Part shown: positions 1-12,220 of the stretch, in pieces
Numbering within the stretch: position 1 is the first letter of the stretch
Layout: every line of letters begins with the position of its first letter
Made by a program: the position numbers and the translations under genes
DNA from: Cycas panzhihuaensis
Lineage: Eukaryota > Cycadophyta
Assembly (NCBI GenBank): GCA_023213395.1
Contig: CM041465.1
Location: 107,825,741 to 107,889,740, forward strand
DNA: 64,000 bases
Direction: 5' to 3'
The notes under the pieces: model-generated
The model's database searches: none
The model's input: the letters and a program-made list of their open reading frames with translations, nothing else
Told to the model about the DNA's origin: nothing

Positions 1-890
1 TCCTCTCCCTCTCCCATTCCTTACTGCAGGAGCCTCCTTTATTACTACCCTCTCTGGTACATCCATCTCATCATCACTCTATAATAAGAGCCTATCATAT
101 ATGTCATCCACCAGCTATCTCCTCATCATCTTACTAAAGAGAGGACTATGTGTGGTGCTCATGATAATATCTATCATGTTATGAATCTAAGATCTCATAT
201 GCCATCTATTCATTCTCAAATCTATCAGTGTCATCTCTCCTCCTAGTCACATCAATGGAATATGGTCATAGAGCAAACATATAAGGATGGTACTATATGA
301 GAAGCCATCCCTCCCTATCCTTTGAATCCTTGATAACTAGTGGTTGATACTATCTATAATATATTGCCCCTAGTTGATACGAACACCCTTCTCATATCGT
401 CTCACTACCCTTGTCTACTAAGCTAACATCCCTATAAAATTTTATATCCTAACTATCCAATAAATAATAATCAGGGCAATGATCCTCCTCACTATTGGAA
501 CATCTCTTATCATCCTGATAGCCTCAATGGAGATCCTATACTGATCTATTTGATCAATAAATCCTATCAAATATGTACTATAAGCCATTTGGGACTCCTC
601 ATCTATCACTCTAATGAGGCAAAGCCTCTTCCCATGCTAGCTAACTCCTAAGATCCTCCCCGCAACTCTTGGAGTGATCTCAAGGTCTTTGATTGCACGT
701 ACTCTAAAGATATTACTACTTGGGATCTAACAATTGATAAAATTATGTAGAATCTCATGCTCCGTCACTAGTTGGATGGATCCACTCACTCGTGTGAGGT
801 TGCATGCCCTCAAAAGACTCTACCTTACCTCATCTAACTGACTAATAAGCTCTCTAATGGCCATTCCTTCATTTTTTTTTAGTCTCTACT
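1..890 (-). pseudogene. Decayed plant-mobile-domain-like ORF, cut by window edge
   Basis: One minus-strand frame reads coherently for about 290 codons, broken only by stops of the kind made by C-to-T or G-to-A change (for example after HNFINC, after GRILGVS and before HGKRLC). Near its start is a stretch H-E-I-L..F-I-N-x-W/Q-I-P..N-I-F-R-V..L-E-I-T-P that resembles the opening of plant mobile domain-like proteins (a W-x-P..F..E-x-x-P/T pattern). A later GRDGFSYSTIL segment and an ending with a VDDIY..QSDDE acidic stretch match, in the same order, RRGGLSYNTLL and VVDLY..DSDDE in the antisense gene at 16,340-18,890. The frame continues past base 1. Function unknown; the family match is by eye. 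It could be the antisense gene of an otherwise lost plus-strand element, or a host-derived copy. Confidence 0.5.
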
Positions 891-1682
891 CTCTCCAAGG
901 CCTGCATCACACTGATTTTAGTCTATTAATAACTTGTTTAAACTTAAAATTTTGATTTTTTCAAGTTTTATCCATTAAAAATTTAAAAGCGTGATAACTT
1001 AACCAAAATGCAGTTTCACAGTGAAAAACATGACTTTATAGTGAAAATCACAACTTCCACTAATGGGCATAATATTGAAATCATATTTTTCACTGTTTAG
1101 TAACATTTTTCATTTATTAATCATGTTCTTAGTTTATTGGCCATACTTTTTGCACTATATTATCATGTTTTTTATCAAAAAACTAAATTATAAAAAATAT
1201 TAATACATTCCACTCACTAAGTACCTCACTCTCTGCTCCATCTCAATGCCTAGGATATTGTAGAGCTAGTCCCCTATTAGAAAGAGCTCATAATCATTCT
1301 AGAAAATAAGGTATTAGCCTTTGGAACTCTCATTTTCTCCTCCTCTCATATGTGAAAATGAAACTCTTTCTCATGCATTTTCTTATAGATAGGGAGACCC
1401 CTTTTTTGACTTTCTCTTTGTTCAATCCTCTTTGGCATTCCTAGAGTTTATCAGAGTAAAAGATAACTCCTTTCAGTCACTACTCTTACCAAATCAACAT
1501 TGAAATGTCGAAAGTATATATCTTTTCTTTAAAAAAGGCTAATCATTGTTCTATTATATAATGAGGTTTATTGGAGCTCTTTCTTCTCTTTAGTGGTATA
1601 ATTTATCACTAGATTCCATCTCACATACAATTTCTTTATATTTATCTCCAAAGAACTTCACTATGAGCCTTCTTGCTCCTTG
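891..1682. other. AT-rich stretch, no gene seen
   Basis: No coding frame or element end is recognisable. Around 1,010-1,110 there are several loose copies of a CAGTGAAAA-type word in both directions. Confidence 0.5.
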
Positions 1683-1905
1683 TTAATGAGTCTAAACTAT
1701 GATAGGGATTATGCTCTAAGGCCCTTTTACCTATTAACAAGCTTAAACTATGGCAGGGAACCCTTTGAATTTGATTATTAATGAGGCTAAACTAAGATGA
1801 TCAACCTCTGAAAACCCTCACCCCATTAACAAGGCTAAACTATGATGGGTTTACTCCCAAAAGTCACATGTTAATAAGCTAGTAAACTATGACAGTCTAT
1901 TCTTT
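1683..1905. repeat. Minisatellite-like repeat family 1 (about 44-51 bp, 5 units)
   Basis: Five imperfect head-to-tail units start at 1,683, 1,734, 1,778, 1,826 and 1,871. Each opens with TTAAYRAGNCTAAACTATGR, followed by a variable tail. The spacing is irregular (51, 44, 48, 45), so this is an old, diverged array. Confidence 0.7.
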
Positions 1906-1975
1906 TTGCTCTGGCAAATAGATTTCCCTATGATGTATGGTTAAAGAGAGATAACCTATAACCTATTATACAGTA

Positions 1976-2126
1976 AAGGTCCATCTAGTTTGTGGGCATT
2001 TAGTAATGAAGTCTCATCTAGTTTGTGGGTAATAGGTAGTATTCGTCTAATGGTGAAAGTCCCATCTAGTTTATGGGTAAGTTGTATAATAAAGTCCCAT
2101 CTAGCTTATGGGCATTAGGTAAGTGT
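1976..2126. repeat. Minisatellite-like repeat family 2 (33-48 bp, 4 units)
   Basis: Four units start at 1,976, 2,009, 2,057 and 2,092. They share AAGTCCCATCTAGTTTRTGGG followed by a GTATTAGGTAAT-like tail. The core differs from family 1 just to the left. Confidence 0.7.
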
Positions 2127-2139
2127 TTCATGATCTTAG

Positions 2140-2430
2140 ACATCCAATCCTTTTTGGTGAGAAGACGAATGTAGTGATATTCTAGTAATGAGTAGCTAGT
2201 ATTTTTGGGTAAGTTCTTGATATTGGTTGATACACAGTCCTTTTAGGTAGATTCATAATGATTAGGTGATGAATCCTTTTAGGCAAGACATATAAATAAT
2301 GGCCTTTACATGATAGGAACCCAATCCTTTTAGATAGATTATCCTTTGATGTCAAGTGCCTAGTCCTTTTGGGTAAGAGGAACAAATAGTAATATTTAGA
2401 TAAGAGGCATCCAACCTTTTTAGGTAGGTT
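2140..2430. repeat. Dispersed short repeat family 3 (ATCCTTTTAGGTAAGA-like, 6 copies)
   Basis: The word AATCCTTTTAGGTAAGA recurs with changes at about 2,145, 2,246, 2,271, 2,322, 2,362 and 2,412. Spacing varies from 25 to about 100 bases, so it is a degenerate array rather than a clean tandem repeat. Confidence 0.55.
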
Positions 2431-4734
2431 TTCAAGTAAAAGCTTTATTCGATCTTATTGACATATGGATTCTATTTCAGATTAGGTCATAGAGTTTTAT
2501 TACCCCATTATTGACATAGTTCATTTAATTCCTATCACCCTAGTCAAAACAACAAACACTTGCATCATTGCCACCTTTTACCATCCTATCACTCTCTCTA
2601 GAATAGGAGCCTTAGGTGTCAAGGGAGCAAATGTTTCACTAAAACCTAACCCTTGGATTTGTATTTGGCTTATATTAATAAATTCTAACATGTTGTATAT
2701 GGTTTTATTAGAAATGATTGATGAATTTTGTTTGATGTTTAATTAGGCCATGTTTTGTTGAAGTAATGTATAAAGTTTAATGAATAAAGTCACATTTTTG
2801 GTAGGTGAAAAATGTGACCAGTCACATTTTTTACTGTCATGCAATGAAAACTCAAGCAATGCACCAAAATTTTACATACAACTGCCTAAATTTAGTGGAA
2901 TTTGATTCCTTCGATATCCAAAAGTACTCTCAAGTCTTAGTTGGTTGTAAGTTAATAAGTTAAAGGTGATTTTGGCTCTATTTTTGTGGAATTTTAAAAA
3001 AATTTTAAGATCTCTTAAGGATTGTTACTAGAGTTTAAAAACTTAATATTTTGAAGACTATTGGGTGACATCTTAAAGGAGTTTTACTATTGTGTTGTTA
3101 TTATTCGATTGTTGATGGTTTGAGCTTCCATTTTCTTAGATCTTTATCAGATTTTATGCTTGAAACTTCTTTTGATTTAGTAAGATCTTTCCTACTGTAT
3201 TTCTAGCTTGTTTCATGGTGTTTTAAAGGTGATTTTAGCTTAGAAACTTTTCTTTTCTTTAGTTGATTACTATTGTGATCTCGTATTAGTTTTGGATACT
3301 AAATTACATACTGAAAGATTGGCCCTTTGTGGGGTTCCTTACGGGTAGACTAGGGTGGAGTATGGTCATCTTTTCACCATACATTTGGTTGTCCCTTCCC
3401 ACTCTCTTATAGAAATTTATATTTCAGTTTGTTTGTCATTCTCTTTTGGCATCATTGGGCTCCTACTTGGCCTCTTTTGATTCTTATTTTTCTTTCTCCA
3501 ATTTGCTTTGAAAGAAAGTTTATGGAAAAGTTGGTTAATTGAAAAGAAAATTATCATTCTAAGGTATTCTTCACAATAAGAAAGAAATTATTTTCCTATA
3601 TTCTTGTAGTTGTATTCACTTTTATTTTCAAGTTAGCTTCTTTACCTTGGGAATGAATAGTTGAGAATATTACATTGTAAAATATCTCTAATTTTTCAGT
3701 TTTGCAAAGGGTTGAAAGATCCTTTTATAGCTCTTATTACTCCAATTGTGATAGAACCATTAGGACATGTTTTATATGAATGTTATTATTTAGATTTATG
3801 GTTTGCTTATCATTTCATAGGTCTAAAAATTATTAGAAAATAATAGTAGTATCTTTTAAGAATCTCTTTTCTTTATGCATTATTCATCACCCTTTTTTAA
3901 GAGAATTGGTTGCATGCATGAAGGTTGAAGCATATTGGCTAACTTTGAATGTTGATTGATCTCTTTTAAAAGAAACTTGCATAAAGTCATTTAGTGAGTT
4001 TCAAATTTTGATAACATCATTACTGTTGAGGCAAAGTATGCATATTGCATGTAGGAAAGTTATTTCATAGTTGTGTATGCATATATCCTTTTGAAAATTA
4101 GAAAAAAAGAAAGAAAAAGAAAAAGAAAAGAGGACTTACATGTATTATTTCTAGTTTATTTGCTTTTGATTGAAAAAAAAAAAAAGGCAAAAAGGTTTAT
4201 GTGAGTTTGATCTTGTAGTCTCTTTAGCTATATAGATTTATCTTGCTCTCTTGGTTTTACCTCTTTGTTATCATATCAAAATCTAGAAATAAGAACAAAA
4301 CACAAAGGAACATAAAGTGACTATAAATACCATACAAAAAGGAAGATAAATAAAATGAATACAAACCAAGGTAAGAAACTAAAACAGGACAAACCACTTT
4401 TCTATTAGCTTACCCTCTCTCATATCTAAGTAAAACTTAAAAGGTTAAAAGAATTATAGAGAGGAATCCCTAGGAAGGACATTGAGGATATTGTGAGTGT
4501 GACTTAGAACTTAGGACTCCTTCATCAAGTCATGTAGGTTACTAGATTCGATCATCCTATTTCATATCCATGCCTTTTGTCACATCCATTTATGCTCTAT
4601 TAGATAGCACTACTAGGTAAAGACTCCTACTTAGGAGTTGAGTAAAGATGCTCTCTTCAGTTTTCTTGAGCTTCATGTCTCCCAATTTTAATTGTAAATA
4701 GAAATCAAGATATATTAAGTTTAGGGCCCCCCTA
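2431..4734. other. AT-rich sequence without recognisable genes
   Basis: Only very short open frames occur and none resembles a known protein. Purine-rich A/G tracts lie near 4,105-4,136, followed by a run of A at about 4,171-4,183. These could be remnants of a poly-A tail or simple repeats. The 2,789-2,831 palindrome is listed separately. Confidence 0.45.
2789..2831. repeat. Triple inverted repeat of GTCACATTTTT
   Basis: GTCACATTTTT at 2,789-2,799, its exact reverse complement at 2,808-2,818 and the word again at 2,821-2,831. The last two form an 11-bp perfect stem with only two bases between the arms. It could be a small hairpin or a MITE relic; no target duplication was found. Confidence 0.6.
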
Positions 4735-5230
4735 ATCATCCAACCATCATCCTATTCCTTTTGGCTACAGGTATGATGTTGGAAACCCATTTAGGGTAGT
4801 CTATAAAAGTGATAAGGCCTATATCAAGCAACTTTTCTACTTCTATTTTAATCAGGACTTACAATGTTGGAAGTAAAGGGGACTTCTCTTATCATATAGG
4901 GTGAGCACCTAAAATAGTAGTAAGATTATTGGTAAGAATACTAAGATATATACCCTTCATGTTTAAGTAATTCCATGCTAAGACATCATAGAATTCTTCG
5001 AATAATCAAGTATATTCTTCCATCTCTTGAGGAAAGCACTATGCTCCAACCTTAATAATCTTATTAGGGATAAAGACAATGTCCTTAATTGCTTACATGC
5101 ATATGATATTCCCTTCCTTAAAATGAAGAGAAGCTTGGTCAATCGATGGATGGGGAAGGATAATTAGTTGGTTTGGTTTAGCCAGGGGTGAACCAATAAC
5201 CAAACATTTTTAGAAACTAAGTCTATAGTG
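4735..5230 (-). pseudogene. pol: RT N-terminal fragment of element 0
   Basis: The minus-strand frame contains LITFIDYPKWVSNIIP, almost identical to the RT opening of Y (LITSIDYPKWVSNIVP). It is preceded by the KGI..NLTT and IEVEKL blocks that begin RT in this family. Similarity ends just after IIPVAKRN, before the DF.D.NNAC motif, so no catalytic residue remains. Confidence 0.75.
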
Positions 5231-5979
5231 TCTAGATGGCAAGTTAGGCATAGTGCATGCTAGATACTACAATAAGGCTCCATCATTCTTAAACCAACCT
5301 ATTCCATCTATGATCTTACTAGGTGGGAATTGAGAAATAGGTGGAGGGGTGATGGGCTTATAATAATCAACCCACTAATCTACATAATGAGGGGACTCTT
5401 TAGAGGAGTCTGTGCATAACCTCCTATGCTATTGGATCCCATCTCGTAGAGGGGAGATCTAGCTAGGATCTAAGTCACAAATAATAAACTCATCATGGGA
5501 AATGAAAGACTCCTTATCCTTATAATCTATGGGGGATGGTGAGGATTGGGGAGTAAAGTGCCATTGAATAGGTTCGGGACCTATGCATGCTAGGAGACTA
5601 ATAGTGTGTCAATCTTGAAGTGAAGTAAGAGGAGAATCCACCCCACTATAGGTCCCATCTCGAGGTGTAAGATGCTCATAAGGGTAGGGCAGATGTCCCC
5701 TATACATACATAGAAGGGATATTAGATGAGGAGGTTTCTCGTAGTCATCATTAGACTCTTGGTCACTCAAGATGGCTAGATACCTGTAACTCCTAATACC
5801 AATAGGGTAAATCAAATCAAGTTTATATGAGAGGGGTACAATCCCTCACCTTCCTCTTAGTGGTCTTAATCATTAATGAGACAAGCAATCAATGAGTTGG
5901 ATGGGTCCTTAACCACATTGGTTTACCCAAAGATTGCTTGGTAGTGTTGGTAAGGAGGTCGACTAGAGGAAGGCTCTCA

Positions 5980-6780
5980 GGTGACAACTTTTATTTTCCC
6001 TTTATGGGCAAATTCAAGTTGCCTCTATTTAGAGGAGTAAATGACTCCCATTTGATTGAGCCATGTACATCCTAACAAAAGGTTATAGGACATGTCTATA
6101 TCAAGGACTACACCATCTTTCTAGACAGCTTTTCCATTTAAGATAAGAGGGAGTGTCATAGCTCCCAAGGGTACCTACTCTCTACCATTGTAGCCTTGGC
6201 ACCTCCATGGAACTAGTTCAAGGGGCCATATCCCTAACTTCTCCACCATGCATATAGACATGGCATTAATTAAGGAGTTATTGTCTATGATAGTCCTCTT
6301 CAAAGTAAAATTTAGGGTCTCTATGGTGATATTGAAAGGGTAATTCCATTGGTATTCCCTTTCACTAGCAGGAGGGAGGTCTTAGGGTCAAAAGTGATGA
6401 GAGATGTCCCCTTTGAGGTCGTACCAATAAAATGGATGAGGGCATCCTTTTGACCTAGGGATTCTAGGAGAAGGGCTCATTACTCAGGGTAACTTTACAG
6501 GATATCCATTATGGATATATATATGGCCATGGCATGGAGCTCTTTAATGATAAAAAATACCTTCCCCTTCTCAATAGGTTATAGAAGTACTCTTTGAAAA
6601 TCATAACATCCTGACTAGATGAGAATGGTCTTCAAGATCATATGGATTTTCATAGGTAGATTGTCTATAGAAGGGTTTTATTGTGAGGTGGAGACTTCAA
6701 CAGCCTCCTTTGTGGCTTGGGACCTTATAACATGGTACAGGGGGATGGTCTCAAATATCTAGATGACTCTCTTCCCCTTG
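5980..6780 (-). pseudogene. pol: Aspartic protease region of element 0
   Basis: TIIDNNSLINAMS lines up with VVDNGSYIDAMPL of elements 1 and 2. Further on, NLLLGCTWLNQMGVIYS matches the NLLLGQPWLDQMGAV segment that ends the retropepsin fold in this family. The DTG/DSG triad of ordinary retropepsins is DNN here and DNG in the younger copies. Stops interrupt the frame. The upstream part (6,340-6,780) matches the low-complexity stretch between gag and protease. Confidence 0.6.
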
Positions 6781-7019
6781 TTTTTGGGTTAAGAGGATGA
6801 GGGATGCTAGGACCTAGGGCTTGGCAAAGAGGATAGATCTCTTAGGCTTTTTCCCTTTGCTTAGTCGGAAGAAGGGTTAGGAGATCATCCTCAATTTCTC
6901 ACCCTCCTATTCTGGGTGGATTAGTCATGTTCCCCATGGTTTAGGAAAGGATCCCTATGAACATGGCTATCTAGATTAGGCTTAGAAGCCCTCTTGGGGA
7001 GAGGCATCATGATGTGCCA

Positions 7020-9159
7020 TAAACTTAGGATATTGTGACTAGAATTATGAGTGCTCATGGAGGCACTTCCCATGAACGAAACACCATTTCTTCTCAAAAA
7101 GAGGTCTTGCCTTCCTTTCTTGAGAAGTTTGGATATTCCCACCTTTAAGTGGCATGGTCTAGAAGGTTTGGTAGAGAGGTCTATGCAACTCTAATAAGGA
7201 TTGAGAAGATTGAAGTTTCAACTCTTTGATTATACATTCGAAAGAACATATGACTGAGGTTCTGGGATCCAAGGTCCTATCAATTGTACTGGTAAAAGGC
7301 CTTGGAGGTTGTTATTGGATCTTCTAGTCACACGAGGGTGGGGATACCTCATAACATTATGACTACCTAGAAGGCTTCTTGATACTAGCTTGGATCTTAA
7401 TCACTTCCAACATTAAGCATTTAGTTATGGTAGAGCCACATGTCATCGCCCTAATTTTAAGGACTTCCACATGGACCTTATAGTAAAGGGCAATAATAAA
7501 AAGGTTTCTCTTCAACTCCTTAGGTAGAGTAGCCTTAAAGGAGTGAAGGAGATCATGGAAATATCTTATAAAGTCATGATTAAGTTCATCATGACCTCGT
7601 TTCAATGATAAGAGGGCTTTGACCCCACTTTCGAAGGGTTAGGCTATATCAAAATAATTAACAAACTCGTCAACTAGCTACTGGAAGGTAAAAATAGAGT
7701 GAGCAAGGAGATGATAAAGCCATTTCAACATGTCTCCCTATAAGGATCTTGGAAATAGTTTCATAAAAATATAATCATAGGCATAGTAATTAATGCATTA
7801 TATGGGGAAGCCCCTTACATGCTTGATTAGGTCCTGTGAGGAAGTGCCATCAAACTTATGCACTTTAAGAGGATGAGGTGATAGGTTAGTCTTGAGAGCC
7901 TCAATGGAAAAGAGAATTGATCAGTAATCAATAAATGAATGGACCCTAGGTTGAGTTAATAGATAAATTTGATAAGTAGGGAGAGATAGGTATGGGTGTC
8001 TACTCTTATTATATGGGGGATAAGAAGGTTGACTATAAGAGGCATAAGGGTTCCCACCTATTTGATGAGAAGGGACTATCCCCATTTGAGGGTAGGCCTC
8101 ATAAGAAGATGAGTGAGAAGGTCCTATCCTACCACAAGGGTGCATCGCATGCATAATGAAAGCATGTAAATATGCACCCTAGGGAGCTATTCCATAAGGG
8201 TGAGAGATATAAGAGGGAATAGATCCCTCTTACAAAGGAACCACATGCGAGGGTATGAGATAGGGTTCTACCCATAGGGTCCACCTATAAGAGGTGCAAC
8301 CCCATAGAGATGGAGTGGGTTGACCCCATAGGTTGGGAGAGGATTAAGCCCTCCATGCCCCTAAGGCTGGGATGTATAACCTAGGGGCACATAGAGTAAA
8401 GAATCCACAGGTTGTGGATGATATCACACAGGGATAGATCCTTCATAACTCAAAGCATGGGAGTGCAAAAGCACTCAAGTTTAAATTAAAGGAGCATAGG
8501 CCGTGATCGATTATGGCACAATTGGTTGGGTAGGAGGAGGTACACTTAACCCTATTTGGGAGATCCATATACCTTGGGGCATCCCTTGGCTCAAGGAAGT
8601 GCTTATGGGCATCAGGATTATAGGAATAGATCCTATTATTGAATAGGACATAGATTGGCATGATGAAGGTGAAATGGTAGTGGAAGAAGGTAGGGTAGAG
8701 CTTTGAAGGAAGTACTCTAACCACTTTAGAGGTGGTTGGGCACTCGTAGCTTCAAAGCATTACCTCAAGCATTCTACCACATCTCTGGGAGGAGTTCCAT
8801 CTTATTTATATGAGGTCAAGGGTTCCTTATGTTGAGTGGAACTCAAAGGATGGTCATTGTGGGCCCTCTCACTAGAATAGGAATGGTCCATGTGAGAAGG
8901 CCCCCCAATGTCATGCATAGGGTAGAGGTGGAAATCCATATATGTTTGCTCATCTGGGTAGTAGATGGGGTCCTCACCCTCTTGCATAGGATCTTGGAGA
9001 GGATATGATGTTTGTGGATTAGAATTAGAGGCATATAAATAGTATATCTAATCTGATGGATAGCCCTCTATTGGTGATCCTCGTTTAGATGTAACAATGG
9101 AGGAATAAAGGGGTTCTTCTTCCATAGGTAAGAGGCTCCATAAATGATGAGAGAAACAT
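7020..9159 (-). pseudogene. gag: Gag of element 0
   Basis: The start at 9,159 is chosen because MRCFS here matches the MRCFS/MRRFS openings of Y and element 1. The retrotransposon-gag core lies at about 7,360-7,900: RGHDELNHDFIRYFHDLLHS corresponds to QGHDEMNRDFVRRFHDPLHS of element 1, followed by KATLPKELKRNLFI. A tryptophan-cysteine-histidine motif near 7,080 marks the zinc-knuckle-like end. Gag would form the particle shell around the RNA. Many stops and shifts make it non-functional. Confidence 0.75.
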
Positions 9160-9315
9160 CACATTCACACCTTATCCTAAGAGCTTTGAAAGAATAAATA
9201 TTAACTTTAGAAAAATAGTGTTGAGATTACCGAACATGTTATGAATATATTATGAAATAGATGGGGGCTAATGCTAGGAAACCTAAGGGATGCTAAGATT
9301 TCCTTACTAGTGAGT

Positions 9316-9333
9316 CCCCAGTATGGTCACTAG
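9316..9333 (-). other. tRNA primer-binding site of element 0
   Basis: On the minus strand CTAGTGACCATACTGGGG follows the LTR directly. It differs from Y's site (CTAGCGACCATACTGGGG) by a single C-to-T change. It is not the initiator-Met type; the GCGAC..CTGGGGA pattern recalls the Arg tRNA site reported for Tat/Ogre elements (from memory). Confidence 0.7.
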
Positions 9334-12220
9334 TGGAAGTGTGCTGATGAGGGATCACTAAGAATTACTACACTCTAGTTAAGACTAGTTTCAATGAGTA
9401 GGAACCTAGAGGTGTAATGGATGTTTAGTTTGCCCTCAAAGTGCATCTATACACCTAAGTATAGGTTCAAAGGACCTACAACATGCATGCTCCCTATATA
9501 CAATAAAGGGTTGTGGCTTAGAATAAATGAGTATTATGGTTAGGTGGTGCAAGGGGTTGGTGTCCTTAGGTTACTAAGTAGCCTAGACAGGTCCTTCTAT
9601 CCTCATTTTAAAGGAAGGAAATAAGGGCTCCCTTTCAAAAGAGAAGATGGTATGGACTTGAAACAAATATAGAGTAAGAGGTCTAGGTTGTTTCCTTATC
9701 ACCTAAAGGATTGCCTTAAGGGTTGTGAGAGGTATCAAGGTCTTCATTTAATATAAACTTTATGATAAGTGTGATAGTTTTACTTATTTGAATGTTGTCT
9801 TATTGCAAAATATGATGTTTTGTATAAAATGCAAGTTGTAGTTATGTTATTTACAAAATAAAATGATTAACTAACAATGCATAACAATCACAATCCTTCA
9901 CTATCAAGCTCACTCTCTTTTACTTTGGCAAAAAGAAATTAGAAGCTATATGCCTAAAAGAGCATCAATTTAGCATTTGGGAAAGGTATGAAGGAGAGAG
10001 GAAGATGAACATTGCTAATGCTTATACAACATTCCTTTTTTTAGTTTCCATTTTTGTACAAGAGAGAATGCACTTCTCTAATCTAGGTTTCTAATCTTGT
10101 TTCTACATGCATATGTACATTTAAAATGAGAGAGAGATCTTTTTCTGTTATGCCTTTTTCTTTATAAAGAGAAAGGGGGAGAATAGGGGGTTGTATTTCT
10201 CTTCTATAAATGTAAAGAGATATGTTATACAAAAGTAAATCCTTCACTTTTGTTACATATGTATATACAAGTGCTAATAATCAAATGATAAGCTTGAAAG
10301 GGAATATGTAGGAAGAGAATAAGTTTGAAAGGAGTGTACCTAGTTAGCAATGCTTGAAGGAAACCTTGACCTAGCCCCTCTCTTGATCTTCCCTTTCTAA
10401 TGGCATAAGCTCCTTCTTTACTATAAGAATTGTCAGAGATAAATGGGGCTTCCATACCTTCCCCAAGCTCAAAGGAAATGTTGCACAAACAAGAGAAAAA
10501 AGAAAGAGAAGGAAAAGCAAAATACACACCAAAAGATGTGATGCTAACCATAAACTAATGTTACCTCATGATAAAGCTCTCCCTGTTCCTTCTTAGATAG
10601 TGAATAGGAATGAGCTTTCCACCTCCAAGCATAAAGCAAAACTCTACCTATAAGAAATATGTACAATATATGTATTTGTATGAATATTTTAAAATATATT
10701 TATTATCTCTTTTTTTAAATTCGAAAGAAACAAATCAAGTGTCACTTCTCTACTTCTCAAGATCTAAGTATATGAATAGCATAAAAAGAAGTGAGAAGAA
10801 GGGAATGGAAAGGAGGGTGCCTTAGAATACTGTGGCCTCCCTAAATATTCCTAAATGCATCAAGAAGAAGAGTAACATATTGCTAGTTAATTGGTGTGGT
10901 TGTATGGTTTAGTGTTGGGGAAGGAGTATGCATGCACAATGAAGTTGGGTACTTTATGGTGTTACGAGGGGATTACCTAGTGGAAAGGGGGAGCAAAAAG
11001 TTATAACTTACACCTATTTCCCTTTCCTAAACTCCCTTAACCAGTTGGTGCACGACTCATTTCCTTCTCTAATACCTCAGTTGATGGGGGGGAGTCTCTA
11101 ATTCATGAATAGTAGTCTCTCTAAGGTTTTAATGAATAAACTTGGTAGAATCTATAGTTATTATCCCTAAACTAAGATATCAAATAGAGAGAAAATGAGA
11201 CAACAAAAATCAAGATAAATTAATAAAAGTTTTTATGGAAAACAAAAGAATGGTTGGGCCTTACCCATTTGAGATAAGTAGACTTAGTGATTATAAAAGA
11301 GTTTGTTAGTGAAGGATCCTTATAGCTCTAAAAGGAATGCCTTTCGATAAAATGTTTGAATGTTGATAGATGAGAAGAGAGTCTTCTTGATTGTAGAAGC
11401 TTGTTTGGGAAGTCTTAGTGTCAAAGATTGGAATCCCTTGTGCTTGCTACTCTAAACTCTGTTTTTTACTTTCTTGTTAAGAGAGAGCTTAAAGCATGAA
11501 AGAATGAAGTGTAGAATGAATTTAGACTCATGAGGATGTAAATGAAAAGTGAGTTTTTTATGTTTGAATGAGTTACCTTGACTGTTATGCCTCAGTTTGG
11601 GCTCATATCAAGACATTAGATATGTAAGGGGATGCATTAGATGTAAAATCAAATGTTGTTAGGTATGACTAGTTATACAACAACCGTACCATGAATTTAT
11701 TCATGGCATCGCGAATATATCTGCAGGGCACAACAATTAGAGTGAGGAAAGATAAGAATCAACATGGGGTGGGTAGAACTCTTTGTAATATAGAGACAGG
11801 CTATAAAAATTAACGATAATTAGTTAGAATTTAAATAAAAAAGATGATAAACCCCCTCACAACTTCTACAAACTATCCTTAGACTACCTAAGTAGTTGAT
11901 ATCATGCAATGAAGTAGAGGACAGTATAATGAATGAGTGAAAATGAGTCAGTACTCAATGGAAACCAAGCTATAAGAACATGAAATAGGCATCTTATTAA
12001 CTAGGAGACCACTATGGGGCTCTGAATGTTATTAGACCGAAGTCCTAGTCATCATAGGGAATAATAGATGTAAACAAGCCAAGTAAAATAAGTAATCAAG
12101 TAACCAAATAGCCAAATAGGCATGATGTAAAGTAAAGACTATAAGGAATGAAACAAGATGTAGAATAGAACACTTACCTATGCCATGAACTCTTGATCCA
12201 TTCCCAATAAGCAAGAAACA
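9334..12220 (-). repeat. 5' LTR of element 0
   Basis: The left end TGGAAG sits directly beside the primer site. The right end ..GCAAGAAACA at 12,220 matches the TGTTTCC.. start (minus sense) of the other LTRs, preceded by a CACTTACCT block and a TGATCCATTCC block also present there. The middle is highly diverged, but a GGCTTCCATACCTTCC segment near 10,448 matches GGCTTCCTTACCTTCC in all the other LTRs. The ends are well supported; the interior is assigned by position. Open frames of up to 108 codons inside it have no counterpart in the other LTRs. Confidence 0.65.

Larger units (their letters stand above)
4735..12220 (-). mobile_element. Element 0: old 3'-truncated Tat-like Ty3/gypsy element
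   Basis: Reading on the minus strand from high to low coordinate there is a 5' LTR (9,334-12,220), a primer site, gag, protease and the first third of RT. Homology to the other gypsy copies stops abruptly near 4,735, so RT core, both RNase H domains, integrase and the 3' LTR are missing. It is the most decayed gypsy copy here: every domain carries several stops and its GC is clearly lower than that of elements 1 and 2. Between RT and protease, 5,230-5,980 is the same low-similarity linker seen in the other copies. Confidence 0.75.

Noticed and set aside
10225-10551. 108-codon minus-strand frame in the LTR of element 0
   Set aside because: Inside an old LTR; no counterpart in the related LTRs and no recognisable motif.
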